Positions 28,780 through 37,537 of a stretch of 64,000 bases of DNA are shown in pieces. A model generated the notes under the pieces. That model worked only from the letters and a program-made list of their open reading frames with translations, ran no database searches and was not told the DNA's origin. Source of the DNA: Planctomycetota bacterium. GTDB taxonomy: Bacteria > Planctomycetota > UBA8742 > UBA2392. Each line of letters starts with the position of its first letter. Position 1 is the stretch's first letter. Where the stretch lies: NCBI GenBank assembly GCA_020425605.1, contig JAGQRH010000003.1:1-64000 (forward strand). The letters are read 5' to 3'. The translations under genes were made by a program, and so were the position numbers.

Positions 28780-28859
28780 GCCGAATAATTCATCGAATTA
28801 CCCGTAACGCAGAGCCGATTGCTGCCGTAGCCTAGTTGGTGCGGAAACGGAGACGGTTC

Positions 28860-30305
28860 ATGAAGAGCTCGAGCCTGCTGGCAGGTCTGCTGGCTTTGCT
28901 GATTGCCTGCGGCGCTTCATTCGGCGCGGGATACTACGTGGCGCGTGACCAGGCGGCTGAAACGCCGAACTCGCGCCCAATCGTGGCGGCCGGCGAGACC
29001 CTGGACGAAAAGCTTGCATCGAATGACACGCCACTCACGGCACCGGACAAAACGGACGGCGAGACGGATACTCCGCCGGAAGATAAGCCGGACATCAACA
29101 ACAAGCACGTCGAGCCTGAGACCAAGCCGGACAGCTCGGCGCCGACCGCCGAGACCAAGCCCGGCGAAGGCGCGCCCGGCACCGAAACCGTTGAGGCCAA
29201 GCCAATTCCCGGCCGGCCGACGGAAGACGAGAAGAAAGCACTCGAAGACCAGCTCAAGGACCTGAAAGACAAGATCAAGGACCTCAAGGTCGAGACACCT
29301 GAAGACTTCGACGACATCTTCAACGGCCCCAAGGTCGATTTCGCCGCCACAGTGACCGGGCAGGTCGTCGATGCCAGCGGAACGCCGGTCGCCGGGGCTT
29401 CTGTTCACGGCCAGTACAACGAGAATTACTCCAGCGAAAGCGGCGGCGGGCGCATGAGCTTCGTCGTCTCAGCGGGCAGCGACGCGGGCCCCGCAATCGC
29501 TACCACTGATGCGAGCGGCTACTTCACGGCCAGCATCAGCCGCAAGATCTCCGAGAAGGCCAGCCTGCAGGTCAACCTGACCGCGACAGCCGACAAGTTC
29601 GCCGAGAGCAAGAAGGAATCTTTCACGCTCAAGAACGGCGACGCCAAGGAGGGCATCAAGCTGGTACTGCGCGGCGCCGGCAGCGTCTCAGGGCGCGTCG
29701 TGGACAGCAGCGGCGCGGGCGTAGAAGGCGTGACCGTCAGCCTGAACCCGGCCGGGAACGGCGGTTTTGGCGGTGAAGGCATGGATTTTGACTTCAATGT
29801 CGGTGGAAAAGGCAGATACAACGCGACGACGGACATCAGCGGCGAGTTCGTGATTGAAGGCGTGCCCGAGGGCCGTCACAAGTTCAAGCTGTCCGGCGCG
29901 GGTTATCGCCAGATCGCCGGCCCGACCGAAATCGACGTCAAGAGCGGGCAGAACCAGCGCGCCGCCACCGACTTCCAGGTCGCGATCACCGCCAGCGTCG
30001 CCGCCAAATTCCAGGACACAGAGGGCAAGCCCGTCCGCGGCTGGGCAACCATCAACTTCAAGGACGACAACGGCAAGAACGTGAAAAGCCTCAGCGGCCC
30101 GGTGGATGCAGACGGCGGCTTCGAGAAGAACGACCCGCCGGCCGGCGCATACAACATTGAAGTGCGCGTCTGGGGCTACAAGCCGTACACCACCCGCGCA
30201 ACGCTGCTGGAAGGCCAGCGCTACGACTTCGGCCCCATCACTCTGGAACAGGACGAAACCCCCAGTGGCGGCGGCACAGTCATCATACCCAGCGAAGATG
30301 AATAG
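28860..30305 (+). CDS. Exported protein with repeated carboxypeptidase-regulatory-like domains
   Basis: A 481-residue protein with an N-terminal membrane segment that could be a lipobox (LLIAC) or an uncleaved anchor. An acidic, Pro/Thr-rich spacer (about 30-150) containing a short coiled coil leads to three beta-sandwich repeats: TGQVVDASGTPVAGASVHG, SGRVVDSSGAGVEGVTVSL and ASVAAKFQDTEGKPVRGWA. These match carboxypeptidase-regulatory/Cna-B-like folds used as structural or binding modules on envelope proteins. GGAGACGG precedes the ATG, and a terminator follows. Confidence 0.82.
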   Translation: MKSSSLLAGLLALLIACGASFGAGYYVARDQAAETPNSRPIVAAGETLDEKLASNDTPLTAPDKTDGETDTPPEDKPDINNKHVEPETKPDSSAPTAETKPGEGAPGTETVEAKPIPGRPTEDEKKALEDQLKDLKDKIKDLKVETPEDFDDIFNGPKVDFAATVTGQVVDASGTPVAGASVHGQYNENYSSESGGGRMSFVVSAGSDAGPAIATTDASGYFTASISRKISEKASLQVNLTATADKFAESKKESFTLKNGDAKEGIKLVLRGAGSVSGRVVDSSGAGVEGVTVSLNPAGNGGFGGEGMDFDFNVGGKGRYNATTDISGEFVIEGVPEGRHKFKLSGAGYRQIAGPTEIDVKSGQNQRAATDFQVAITASVAAKFQDTEGKPVRGWATINFKDDNGKNVKSLSGPVDADGGFEKNDPPAGAYNIEVRVWGYKPYTTRATLLEGQRYDFGPITLEQDETPSGGGTVIIPSEDE

Positions 30306-30323
30306 CAGTCCTAAGTGCATTGA

Positions 30324-30349
30324 CCGGACGCCTTTAGGCGTCCGGTTTT
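30324..30349 (+). terminator. Rho-independent terminator
   Basis: CCGGACGCC (30324-30332), loop TTTA, GGCGTCCGG (30337-30345), then TTTT. Perfect 9-base stem. Confidence 0.88.
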
Positions 30350-30419
30350 GATTTGGGAAAGTCGGAACCCCGGGCCGTGGTCACGCGTCATACAATGACC
30401 CAGAACCGAGGAAGAGACG

Positions 30420-31709
30420 ATGCGGATTCGAAGTGTGATTCCAATGGCGGCCGTGCTGATGCTCGGGCTTGCAGTAACCGTCCAGGCCCAGAACGCCGGG
30501 CGTGTGAAGATCGGCGGCAACGCCGCCAAGGACCAACCCGACAAAGAGGCCGAACGCAAGAGCCGCGAATCGAGCCCCGAAGCCAAGTCCGACCGCGACC
30601 AGCCCGAATTGCCCACGCTGAAAGTCTACGAATGGGGCGTTGCGACCATGAACTGGGACGGCAGCGATGAGGGCGCTGACGACGTTCCCGCGTTCTACTA
30701 CGACGCGAGCGAAGTACCTGTCGAGGCCGCGCCGGTCGCTGAGCCCAAGCCACAACCCGACGACGGTCCCGCACCAGTTCGTCCGCCAATCAAGATCCGT
30801 AAGCCGGTGGTCTATTTCGAGTGCGACAGGGACCTGGTGTTCGACCTCGATGTCCACTTCACGAAGGGCAAGTTGACCTGGATGTTCCCCAAGCCGAATC
30901 GGCTGACGGACGCCTCGACCGTTCAGTGGGACAACATCAAGCTCTACTCCGACGAGCTGCCCCGCGACAAATTCGCCCCGCCCGAATTGCACGACGTGGA
31001 CGCCAGCCACTGGGCCGGTTTCAGCCGCGACGGCAGCACATCCAGCCTGGTCGTCAACGACGAGCACGAACGCTTTCTCTTCTATGAAGGCACACAGGAC
31101 GGCCTGCCCGACGCCGACATTTTCCGCGACGCCGACGGCAACATCATCGTCCGAAACTACACCGCCCACGAGCTGCTGGACCTGCGCATCCACTTCGGCG
31201 ACGACTACTGGCACGCACCCGCAGTGCCGGCCGCCAGCGGCGACAAACCCGGCAGCCTGACGCTGACCGAAGCCATGCTGCTGGACGAAGCCAGCGGCAC
31301 CCTCACCGCGGAAACCGCCAAGGCCGGTCTGACGGAAGCCCAGGCGAAGGTCTTCGAGCGCGCCTGGCACAACGATTTCATGGCCGACAACAGCATGTCA
31401 TGGCGGCGCACGCCCGAGGCGCTCGACGAGCTGATGCAGTTGAAGCTGACCCTGCCCGCGGGCATGGGCAGCGAAGTCCACCGCGTAGGCTACGTGATGG
31501 TGAAGAACATCGACCTGACAAAGCAGCCCGAAATGGACGAGCTGGTAACGAAAGCGGTCGACGGCGACGCCGAGGCAGAGAAGAAGCTGCGCGCCTCCGG
31601 CATGGCCGGGGCAGGCGCCCTGCGCCGCGCCGTCGGCCAGGAGGGCGTTGACCTGAAGCTCAGGCTCAAGCTCGCCAAGATCCTCGGAGAAATAGGCGCC
31701 AGCCGCTAA
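30420..31709 (+). CDS. Secreted protein of unknown function
   Basis: A 429-residue protein with a clean signal peptide (IPMAAVLMLGLAVTVQAQ). A charged spacer leads into a beta-rich domain (LPTLKVYEWGVATMNWDG ... VVYFECDRDLVFDLDVHF) and a helical C-terminus (about 300-429). The phrase KVYEWGV followed by a conserved KPVVYFE-type strand is a pattern I associate with uncharacterised planctomycete exported proteins. No catalytic site is visible. It stands alone between two terminators. Confidence 0.78.
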   Translation: MRIRSVIPMAAVLMLGLAVTVQAQNAGRVKIGGNAAKDQPDKEAERKSRESSPEAKSDRDQPELPTLKVYEWGVATMNWDGSDEGADDVPAFYYDASEVPVEAAPVAEPKPQPDDGPAPVRPPIKIRKPVVYFECDRDLVFDLDVHFTKGKLTWMFPKPNRLTDASTVQWDNIKLYSDELPRDKFAPPELHDVDASHWAGFSRDGSTSSLVVNDEHERFLFYEGTQDGLPDADIFRDADGNIIVRNYTAHELLDLRIHFGDDYWHAPAVPAASGDKPGSLTLTEAMLLDEASGTLTAETAKAGLTEAQAKVFERAWHNDFMADNSMSWRRTPEALDELMQLKLTLPAGMGSEVHRVGYVMVKNIDLTKQPEMDELVTKAVDGDAEAEKKLRASGMAGAGALRRAVGQEGVDLKLRLKLAKILGEIGASR

Positions 31710-31734
31710 CCCAACCGAGAAAGCCATCGACACG

Positions 31735-31758
31735 CCCCGCCCGAAATGGGCGGGGTTT
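31735..31758 (+). terminator. Rho-independent terminator
   Basis: CCCCGCCC (31735-31742), loop GAAAT, GGGCGGGG (31748-31755), then TTTGCTTTG. It follows the secreted protein gene by about 25 bases. Confidence 0.8.
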
Positions 31759-31917
31759 GCTTTGCACTGCCAAAGGCAATCTCGCACAGAGAGCACAGAG
31801 ACGGCAGAGAACCGCCAAACCAATCACTGTGAACTGCCTGCTCTCGGTGCGAGTCGCAATTGCCCTGAATTCCGGGCTTTTACGAAACGTCAGCCCCTGA
31901 ACTGATATATTCAATTC

Positions 31918-32343
31918 ATGGGCAGACTCTGTTTCATCCTGCTGTACGTACTGACCCTCGCCGCCTGCGGCAAGGACGAGCGCACGGCCACGGCGCCTCA
32001 CATTCCGGCCCCAACCACGGCGCCCACTGCCAAGGAACCCACTCCGCCGAAGGCCACGCCTGTCAAAGCGGAAGAACTGCTGGGCTCGCCACAGATTCAC
32101 ACGCAGCCACAGCCACCGACGCCTGTGATCGGCTTCGACTTCATCGCCGAGGCCCGACGCTGCCTGGCAGACGGTGACACAAGGGGCTATCAGACTGCGA
32201 TCGACCGCTACAACTCTGTGCTCAAGCACGAGGATTCACCTTTCACGGTGGTCCGTCTCACGGCCAACACCATCACGTACCTCACCTCGGACGGAAAAGA
32301 ACTGACCGTGAATGGCTGGACCGATGCCATGCCGGGGGGCTAG
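31918..32343 (+). CDS. Small lipoprotein, function unknown
   Basis: A 141-residue lipoprotein with lipobox LAAC near residue 17, a Pro/Thr/Lys-rich linker (about 20-70) and a small C-terminal domain (FIAEARRCLADGDTRGY ... TANTITYLTSDGKELTVNG). No ribosome site precedes the ATG; instead TATATT (31906-31911) ends six bases before it, which suggests a leaderless mRNA. The next gene begins four bases after the stop, and its C-terminal strand pattern resembles this one, so they may work together at the membrane. Confidence 0.75.
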   Translation: MGRLCFILLYVLTLAACGKDERTATAPHIPAPTTAPTAKEPTPPKATPVKAEELLGSPQIHTQPQPPTPVIGFDFIAEARRCLADGDTRGYQTAIDRYNSVLKHEDSPFTVVRLTANTITYLTSDGKELTVNGWTDAMPGG

Positions 32344-32347
32344 AGCC

Positions 32348-32992
32348 ATGGAGAAGTATGAACGCATCGGCGTCTTCACATTCCTCGCGCTCGTCGCACT
32401 CCTGGCTGCACTCGTGGCCGGTCGTGCGTTAACAGACAAGTACGACCCGACACGCAACCCATCCTCGGTCGCGACTCTCGCGCCAGTGTCGGCCGATCTG
32501 CCGGTGCCGGATGAATTGACCACCACCCAGCCCAAGTCGGAGTGGCAGCCATCGAGCGACTTCGACCCCTTGGATGTGAAGAACATTGACGTCAGCAATC
32601 CCACCCGCGCGCGCTGGCGCTTTGAGCTGCCGCCCGCAACGCTGGAGTCCGTCTGGGACGACAGCGGGCTTGGGATCTGGTGCCTGCAGCTAGGGGAGCT
32701 GAAGGAATCCGGCAAGACTGACGAGTACAAGCGCATGCTTGAGGACGCTAATGACTTCCTCGCCGCCAAGGTACCTGGCTGCAAGATCACGGACGTCAAC
32801 GATGATGGGGCTCATGTGCGGGACGAACAGGGCAACATCCGGGTCATGTCAATGACGTCTGCGCAGGAGACCTCCGTGAACGAAGCCGTTGAGCGCTATC
32901 GCCGGTACAAGTCTTCGGGCCGGTTGGCACCGGAATTATTGCCAGCCGTGCCTCCCGGCTACATGCCGCCTGCCACACCGCAGGCGCACTGA
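32348..32992 (+). CDS. Single-pass membrane protein, function unknown
   Basis: A 214-residue protein with one N-terminal helix (FTFLALVALLAALVAG) and a periplasmic domain with LGIWCLQLGELKESGK and a C-terminal part (KITDVNDDGAHVRDEQGNI) reminiscent of the small beta domain of pilus-alignment proteins; the resemblance is weak. It begins just after the stop of the lipoprotein gene, and the frame upstream of ATG 32348 overlaps that gene, so this start is preferred. Confidence 0.72.
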   Translation: MEKYERIGVFTFLALVALLAALVAGRALTDKYDPTRNPSSVATLAPVSADLPVPDELTTTQPKSEWQPSSDFDPLDVKNIDVSNPTRARWRFELPPATLESVWDDSGLGIWCLQLGELKESGKTDEYKRMLEDANDFLAAKVPGCKITDVNDDGAHVRDEQGNIRVMSMTSAQETSVNEAVERYRRYKSSGRLAPELLPAVPPGYMPPATPQAH

Positions 32993-33097
32993 CTGAAAAC
33001 TGCAATCGTGAGGATGAACAGGGATCAAGTTGACCGGTTAACTCGCGGCCCGCGCACGGCCCGAACCCATGTCCGCTGGCCAGCTGAACATGCTGAC

Positions 33098-33129
33098 AAA
33101 CGAACAGGCCGCCGGTGGCGGCCTGTTCG
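33098..33129 (-). terminator. Terminator for thyX
   Basis: CGAACAGGCCGCC (33101-33113) pairs with GGCGGCCTGTTCG (33117-33129) as a perfect 13-base stem with a 3-base loop, followed on the minus strand by TTTG. It lies 16 bases after the thyX stop. Confidence 0.7.
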
Positions 33130-33145
33130 CTGAAGTGTGCTGGGC

Positions 33146-34087
33146 TCAGACTTTTCGATGAGTTGTGCGCGTACGTTCGCTGCCGTCGGGGAGCTTGACG
33201 ATTTCGTAGTCGCCGAACAAGTTGGGCGCTTCCTTCTTCATCACGCGTGCGATGTCGCACGCGAGCGCGCGGATTTCGGCCTCGGCGTGGATGTCGCCGC
33301 GCAGCTCGATGAAGTGCCGCCACGAGCGCACGTTGCCGGTCACGAAAATCTTCGTCTCCGTAGCGTTCGGCAGCACCGAGCGCGCAGCCTCGCGGGCTGA
33401 CTTGCGACGCCCTCGGATCGTCTTCTTCTTGAAGTACTTTGCGACGGCCTCTGACTCGGCCACACGCGAGCGCCATTCGTCGATGCTCAGGTTGTCGTGG
33501 CCGTCGACAGCTTCACCGAAGGTGAACTTTCCGGTTTCACCCTCGGTGAGCTGTTCTTCCCGCAGTGCAAAGTCCACCAGGCCTTCCGGTGTGGCGTACT
33601 TCTCTGCAAGTTTGTCGGTGAGATCGCCGTAGACCTTCAGTGTGGCGTCACAGTGGTCTTTCAGCAGCTTCTCGAGCTCGGGATCGCCCTGCACGGCCGG
33701 CGGAATCACGAACTGTGCCTCGGATTCATCAACATAGCGCTGGCTGAGCTGGCTGTAGGCGAATCCCGCGCGGTGGCGCACCAGCTCATGGGTCAGGCTG
33801 CGGCTTACGCCGGTCAGCAACAGGCTGAAGACCGCATGCTCAAGCACGCTGCCGTGGCCGACCTGCATAATGTGCCCGAGGTAGCTGGCGTTGTCCTTGC
33901 GCCCCTGCTTTTCGCCGAAGCTCATGTAGCAGATGCGCCCTGCCAGCTCGGGAATGCGCTGGGCCGGGTTGTCGGTGTCCGTCAGCCAGACGTCGGCTTC
34001 GGTATCGAGGAAGCGCTGCACTTCCTCAGCAGGCATGACCTGCTTGCCGACCAGATAGATGTTCGCACGCGTAAAGTATTTCTGCAT
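33146..34087 (-). CDS. thyX: FAD-dependent thymidylate synthase ThyX
   Basis: Makes dTMP from dUMP with methylene-tetrahydrofolate, NADPH and FAD. The 313-residue protein carries the ThyX motif as RHRAGFAYSQLS (residues 104-115), where eight residues separate RHR from the serine; ThyX proteins have seven or eight. The dUMP- and FAD-binding GHGSVLEHAVF and the C-terminal RSWRHFIELR are present. The start at 34085-34087 gives MQKYFTRANIYLVG; upstream codons fall in the structured region. No clear ribosome site precedes it. No thyA is seen here. Confidence 0.95.
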   Translation of the reverse strand: MQKYFTRANIYLVGKQVMPAEEVQRFLDTEADVWLTDTDNPAQRIPELAGRICYMSFGEKQGRKDNASYLGHIMQVGHGSVLEHAVFSLLLTGVSRSLTHELVRHRAGFAYSQLSQRYVDESEAQFVIPPAVQGDPELEKLLKDHCDATLKVYGDLTDKLAEKYATPEGLVDFALREEQLTEGETGKFTFGEAVDGHDNLSIDEWRSRVAESEAVAKYFKKKTIRGRRKSAREAARSVLPNATETKIFVTGNVRSWRHFIELRGDIHAEAEIRALACDIARVMKKEAPNLFGDYEIVKLPDGSERTRTTHRKV

Positions 34088-34147
34088 GCACGGGACAATA
34101 CAAACGCCCGCGACACGAGCGGCAGTGTGGATAGGTGTCGGAAAACA

Positions 34148-34244
34148 AGAGCCCCGGCCGAAAGCCCGGGGAGTTCGCGAAGCGAACAATTTCGATTCGT
34201 CCGCAAACGCCTGCGGGCGTCCCCGGCATTTCCGCCTGGGCTCT
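34148..34244 (-). other. Putative structured RNA or palindromic repeat upstream of thyX
   Basis: A closing stem AGAGCCC/GGGCTCT (34148-34154 with 34238-34244) encloses three hairpins: CCCC-type (34152-34171), GTTCGC/GCGAAC (34173-34187) and ACGCC/GGCGT (34207-34220). The 97-base unit lies between a minus-strand gene's stop and the thyX start, with no open frame of merit. It could be a structured leader of thyX, a terminator cluster, or a miniature element mobilised by a RAYT. Confidence 0.45.
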
Positions 34245-34247
34245 AAC

Positions 34248-34739
34248 TCACATTAACATCGGGTCCACGTCGTCGTGGTCGGGTGAAAGACCGGTGTCTT
34301 CGGCCGGCGCGAGTTCGGCGCCCTCTTCGGGGCCTTCGGTCACGGTGAAGTCCCGGGTGGACTTTTCGATTTCGTCAAACTTGTCGAGCGCCGGCTTGGT
34401 CTTCGCGGCGTCGTTCGGGTTCATGGCTTCGAAGAAGCGGATCTGTGCGGAAAAGTCCTGCGCCGCGCGCGCGACTTCCACCATGGCCGTCTCGATCCGC
34501 CCGCGCACGTGCCGTATGTCTCCGGCTTCCAGCGCGCGGTCTTTCTCCAGCCCGGCATTGAGCTTCTTCAACTCCGCCAGGGTCTGTTCCATCTCTTTGA
34601 CGATCTGCATGAAGTCAGCTGACAGGTCGTCCGGCGTAACCGGCTCAGAGCCCGTTGCGAACGGCTCCGTGATAGAGGCACAAAGGCGTGACGCCTCAAC
34701 GCGCTTTTCAAGGAACAGAAGCGTCAATTCTGCAGACAT
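34248..34739 (-). CDS. Coiled-coil protein, function unknown
   Basis: A 163-residue soluble protein that is helical and charged through residues 35-135 (for example MEQTLAELKKLNAGLEKD), likely a coiled coil, with an acidic C-terminal tail ending SPDHDDVDPMLM. GGGG precedes the ATG at 34737-34739. No family is recognised. It is upstream of thyX on the same strand but separated by the structured element. Confidence 0.65.
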   Translation of the reverse strand: MSAELTLLFLEKRVEASRLCASITEPFATGSEPVTPDDLSADFMQIVKEMEQTLAELKKLNAGLEKDRALEAGDIRHVRGRIETAMVEVARAAQDFSAQIRFFEAMNPNDAAKTKPALDKFDEIEKSTRDFTVTEGPEEGAELAPAEDTGLSPDHDDVDPMLM

Positions 34740-34876
34740 GAAATCCCCGTTTCATTCAGCCATCGCACGACACGGCGCATGATAACCAAACGCAAGTCGT
34801 TGCTGAACCCTTTACGTTTTGTGGGGAAAACTTGGCACGTCGGGTCTGATGTGGGACAATCTCTCCGGAGGCCCCA

Positions 34877-35215
34877 ATGCCGTATGTGTTCTATGACCTG
34901 CCGGCCGATTCGGCTGAGCTTGAGACCTACAACGGCTACCAGGTAAGCCGCATCGTCCACAAAGCCGGCGGCAGCCTGGTCAAACGCCCAGACCCCTCCG
35001 CTCCTCCGGCCGAGCTGATCCTGCAAGGCCCGCGCCGCCCGTGGTTTGAACCGGTACTTGCGCGCATGCCTGCGACACCCGGCCGCAGCATGGTGCGCCG
35101 CTCGCCCAGCCGTGCCTGGTGCACCCGCGGCTTCATCAGCGCAAGGGCACTTGCGTCATTGTTGTGCGTGCCATCCTTCTGCTTTGCCATCGGCTGGCTG
35201 ATGGGCCGCATCTAG
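34877..35215 (+). CDS. Small protein with C-terminal membrane helix
   Basis: A 112-residue protein with a polar N-terminal 85 residues and one C-terminal helix (LASLLCVPSFCFAIGWLMG), so probably tail-anchored. It is supported mainly by a GGAGG ribosome site eight bases before the ATG and by its closeness to the next gene (22 bases). No family is recognised. Confidence 0.55.
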   Translation: MPYVFYDLPADSAELETYNGYQVSRIVHKAGGSLVKRPDPSAPPAELILQGPRRPWFEPVLARMPATPGRSMVRRSPSRAWCTRGFISARALASLLCVPSFCFAIGWLMGRI

Positions 35216-35237
35216 CCCTCACTTACCAAGGACCCCA

Positions 35238-36254
35238 ATGATCTCGTTCTGCCGACTCAGCATTGCCGCGCTCGTCATCCTGACGCTGGCCGTATCCGTT
35301 TCTGCACAGGACCAGCCCGCGCCAAAGGAGGAAAAGAAGACCGAGGCCGACGCCCCGGCCTACCGGCTTGCCTGGGATATGGCCAAGGGCGCCGAGCTAG
35401 AGTACCGGCAGTCGCAGACCATTGAGCAGGACTTGTTCGGCACCAAGATCAAGAACGTCAACACTACAGACTACACCCTGCGCTGCCTCGGCTTCAGCGA
35501 AGAGGGGAGCGTGCAACTCGAATACGAATATGACCGTGTAGCGCTGAAGGTGGAAACCGACGGCATCGACCTCGACTACGACTCGGCCGACCCGGACCCT
35601 GCCGAGTTGGAGAAGCTGCCGGAACTCAAGGGCACCGCCGCGCTGGTAGGCAACAAGTTCACCTACGAAATCACGCTGGAGTTGAAAGTCGAAAACCTCA
35701 GAGGCTGGGACAAGATACGCGAGCAAGTGCTGAAGGAATTCAGTGCAGACATGCGCGATGCACTGGAGCCTACCTACAGCGACGCCGCGCGCATTAGCCA
35801 GCTTGAGGCCGGATTGCGAAGCTTGCCAACGAAAAAGGTCAAAGTGGGCGATGAATGGACCAATGCCTTTGACGAGCCCGCGGGACAAGTCGGATTGGTC
35901 AAGCACGATTGGACCCTGAAGCTGGCCAGCGTTGAGACAAAGGACGATCACCGGCTGGCGACAATCACCACGACTTCCAAGCTCAAGTTCGAGCAGTACG
36001 CCGACGGCCCATACAAGGACATGAAAATAGTTCTCAGGGATGCAAAAGAAGACGCCACCGAAGTCTTCGACATGGACAGAGGCATCACCCTCAAGCAGCT
36101 GAGTAGCGTTGAGATGACCATGGAATTCCAGGTGGGCAAGGAAGTGCTGACGCAGGTCATGTCGATCGAAACTACCGTTGAGTTGCTGCCGGAAGACACG
36201 GAAAACAAGGATCCGGAAGACGGCGCAGAACCCAAGGAAACCAAGCCGGACTGA
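35238..36254 (+). CDS. Secreted DUF6263-like protein
   Basis: A 338-residue exported protein with a signal peptide ending VSVSAQ. The body (about 40-315) is beta-rich with the pattern of lipoprotein-carrier-like or DUF6263 proteins: AWDMAKGAELEYRQSQTIEQ early, and VKVGDEWTNAF followed by DMDRGITLKQLSSVEMTM later. The C-terminal 25 residues are acidic and probably disordered. AAGGA precedes the ATG. A binding rather than catalytic role is inferred. Confidence 0.75.
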   Translation: MISFCRLSIAALVILTLAVSVSAQDQPAPKEEKKTEADAPAYRLAWDMAKGAELEYRQSQTIEQDLFGTKIKNVNTTDYTLRCLGFSEEGSVQLEYEYDRVALKVETDGIDLDYDSADPDPAELEKLPELKGTAALVGNKFTYEITLELKVENLRGWDKIREQVLKEFSADMRDALEPTYSDAARISQLEAGLRSLPTKKVKVGDEWTNAFDEPAGQVGLVKHDWTLKLASVETKDDHRLATITTTSKLKFEQYADGPYKDMKIVLRDAKEDATEVFDMDRGITLKQLSSVEMTMEFQVGKEVLTQVMSIETTVELLPEDTENKDPEDGAEPKETKPD

Positions 36255-36310
36255 CCCATGCATTCCGCCTTCCCGTTGCCATTCCGGCACGAGCAGGCAC
36301 GCTGGGCACA

Positions 36311-37378
36311 ATGAGCGACTTCGCGCTTCATCGACACCTGCCCCAACTGGAGCTCCCGCACATCCAGCTGGGCGAGTATCCGACGCCAATTGAGCACTTG
36401 CCCGCGCTGGGCGATGTCTGGCTGAAGCGCGAAGACCTTTCGTCGCCCATCTATGGCGGCAACAAGATCCGTACTCTCGAGACGCTGTTCGCCGACTCGC
36501 AGGCGCGCGGCATGCGACGCGTCCAGACCCTCGGCGCTTACGGCAGCAACCAGGCCGTGGCCTGTATTCTTCACGGCAGACGACTCGGGCTCGACACCGG
36601 TGCCGTACTGTTCCCGCAGCGCGCCACCCCCACCGCGGCCGAGAATATGCGCGTGATCCTGAGCGAGTGCGAACACGTCAGGATGCTGCGCAGTATTCTC
36701 ACCTTCCCGGCACACTGGCTCGCCCTGCGCAGCTCGAAGGACACCTATCTGGTGCCGCCCGGCGGCGCGAACCCGCTGGGCGCTCTCGGCCATTCCGCCA
36801 ATGCACTCGAGATCGCCGAGCAGCTTCATGCGGGCACCATGCCAACACCGAAGCATCTGGTGGTCGCGATCGGCAGCACCTGCACCACGGCCGGGTTGCT
36901 GGTCGGGCTGCCGCTGGCACAGAAACTGGGTCTCTGGCCGGGTGAGTTGCCGCAGATCCATGCCGTGCGGGTGACGCCCTGGCCGGTCACGGCGCGCTCG
37001 CAAGTGATGAAGCTGGCGAAGGCGACGGCGCGCTATCTTGAGCAGGTCGGCGGACCAAGAATCGAGCCGGACCCAAAGCTGCTGGTGCTGAACACAAAGC
37101 ACTTCGGCTGGGGCTACGCGCGCGTTACGCAGGGCGGTTTGGCGGCCGCGAAGCATTTCGCAGAGCTGACCGCCCCGCCGCTGGATACAACCTACGCCGC
37201 CAAGTCCGGCGCCGCACTGCTTGAGCTGGCGCGTGAAACCGAGGGCCCGTTTCTGTTCTGGTGCACGAAGTCGAGCGCTGCGTTGCCACAGGTCGATGAG
37301 GCCAGGATCGCACGCGCTCCCGGCCACATACGGCGCTGGCTGCAACGGGCAGACAAGCACAAGGCGTTCGCGCCCTAG
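36311..37378 (+). CDS. PLP-dependent D-cysteine desulfhydrase/ACC-deaminase-like enzyme
   Basis: A 355-residue fold-type II PLP enzyme. The Schiff-base lysine is K52 in YGGNKIR, preceded by KREDL as in the family, with the AYGSNQAVA and PPGGANPLGALGHSANA phosphate-binding loops. Relatives remove sulfide and ammonia from D-cysteine or act on ACC; which substrate is used here is open. It ends before a repeat-rich gap and the gbsR-like regulator and is not obviously part of that unit. Confidence 0.87.
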   Translation: MSDFALHRHLPQLELPHIQLGEYPTPIEHLPALGDVWLKREDLSSPIYGGNKIRTLETLFADSQARGMRRVQTLGAYGSNQAVACILHGRRLGLDTGAVLFPQRATPTAAENMRVILSECEHVRMLRSILTFPAHWLALRSSKDTYLVPPGGANPLGALGHSANALEIAEQLHAGTMPTPKHLVVAIGSTCTTAGLLVGLPLAQKLGLWPGELPQIHAVRVTPWPVTARSQVMKLAKATARYLEQVGGPRIEPDPKLLVLNTKHFGWGYARVTQGGLAAAKHFAELTAPPLDTTYAAKSGAALLELARETEGPFLFWCTKSSAALPQVDEARIARAPGHIRRWLQRADKHKAFAP

Positions 37379-37420
37379 CCCGCGCCCCTACGCCTTTGTC
37401 GAACTCACATCCACCAATCT

Positions 37421-37468
37421 CCACGAATCGACACGGAATGCTTCGTGAAGATTCGTGCGAATTCGTGG
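37421..37468. repeat. CCACGAAT-type intergenic repeat
   Basis: CCACGAAT (37421-37428) and ATTCGTGG (37461-37468) form the ends of a run of degenerate TTCGTG words. It is one of several short, stuttering word families in intergenic parts of this window. Confidence 0.6.
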
Positions 37469-37476
37469 ACACAAAT

Positions 37477-37505
37477 TTGCCTCTACGCCGACCGGACTGT
37501 ATTGT
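37477..37505 (+). promoter_or_regulatory. Candidate promoter of the GbsR-family gene
   Basis: TTGCCT (37477-37482) and TATTGT (37500-37505) are 17 bases apart, placing the start near 37512. The operator palindrome at 37504-37519 overlaps the -10 region and start, as expected for autorepression. Confidence 0.5.
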
Positions 37506-37519
37506 CAGTTTAGACTGAC
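37504..37519. promoter_or_regulatory. Operator palindrome, copy 1
   Basis: GTCAGT-TTAG-ACTGAC, a perfect 6-base inverted repeat with a 4-base spacer, overlapping the candidate promoter of the regulator gene. The same arms and spacing recur at 38128-38145. Confidence 0.72.
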
Positions 37520-37537
37520 GTCTCAGACGGTGCTGAA

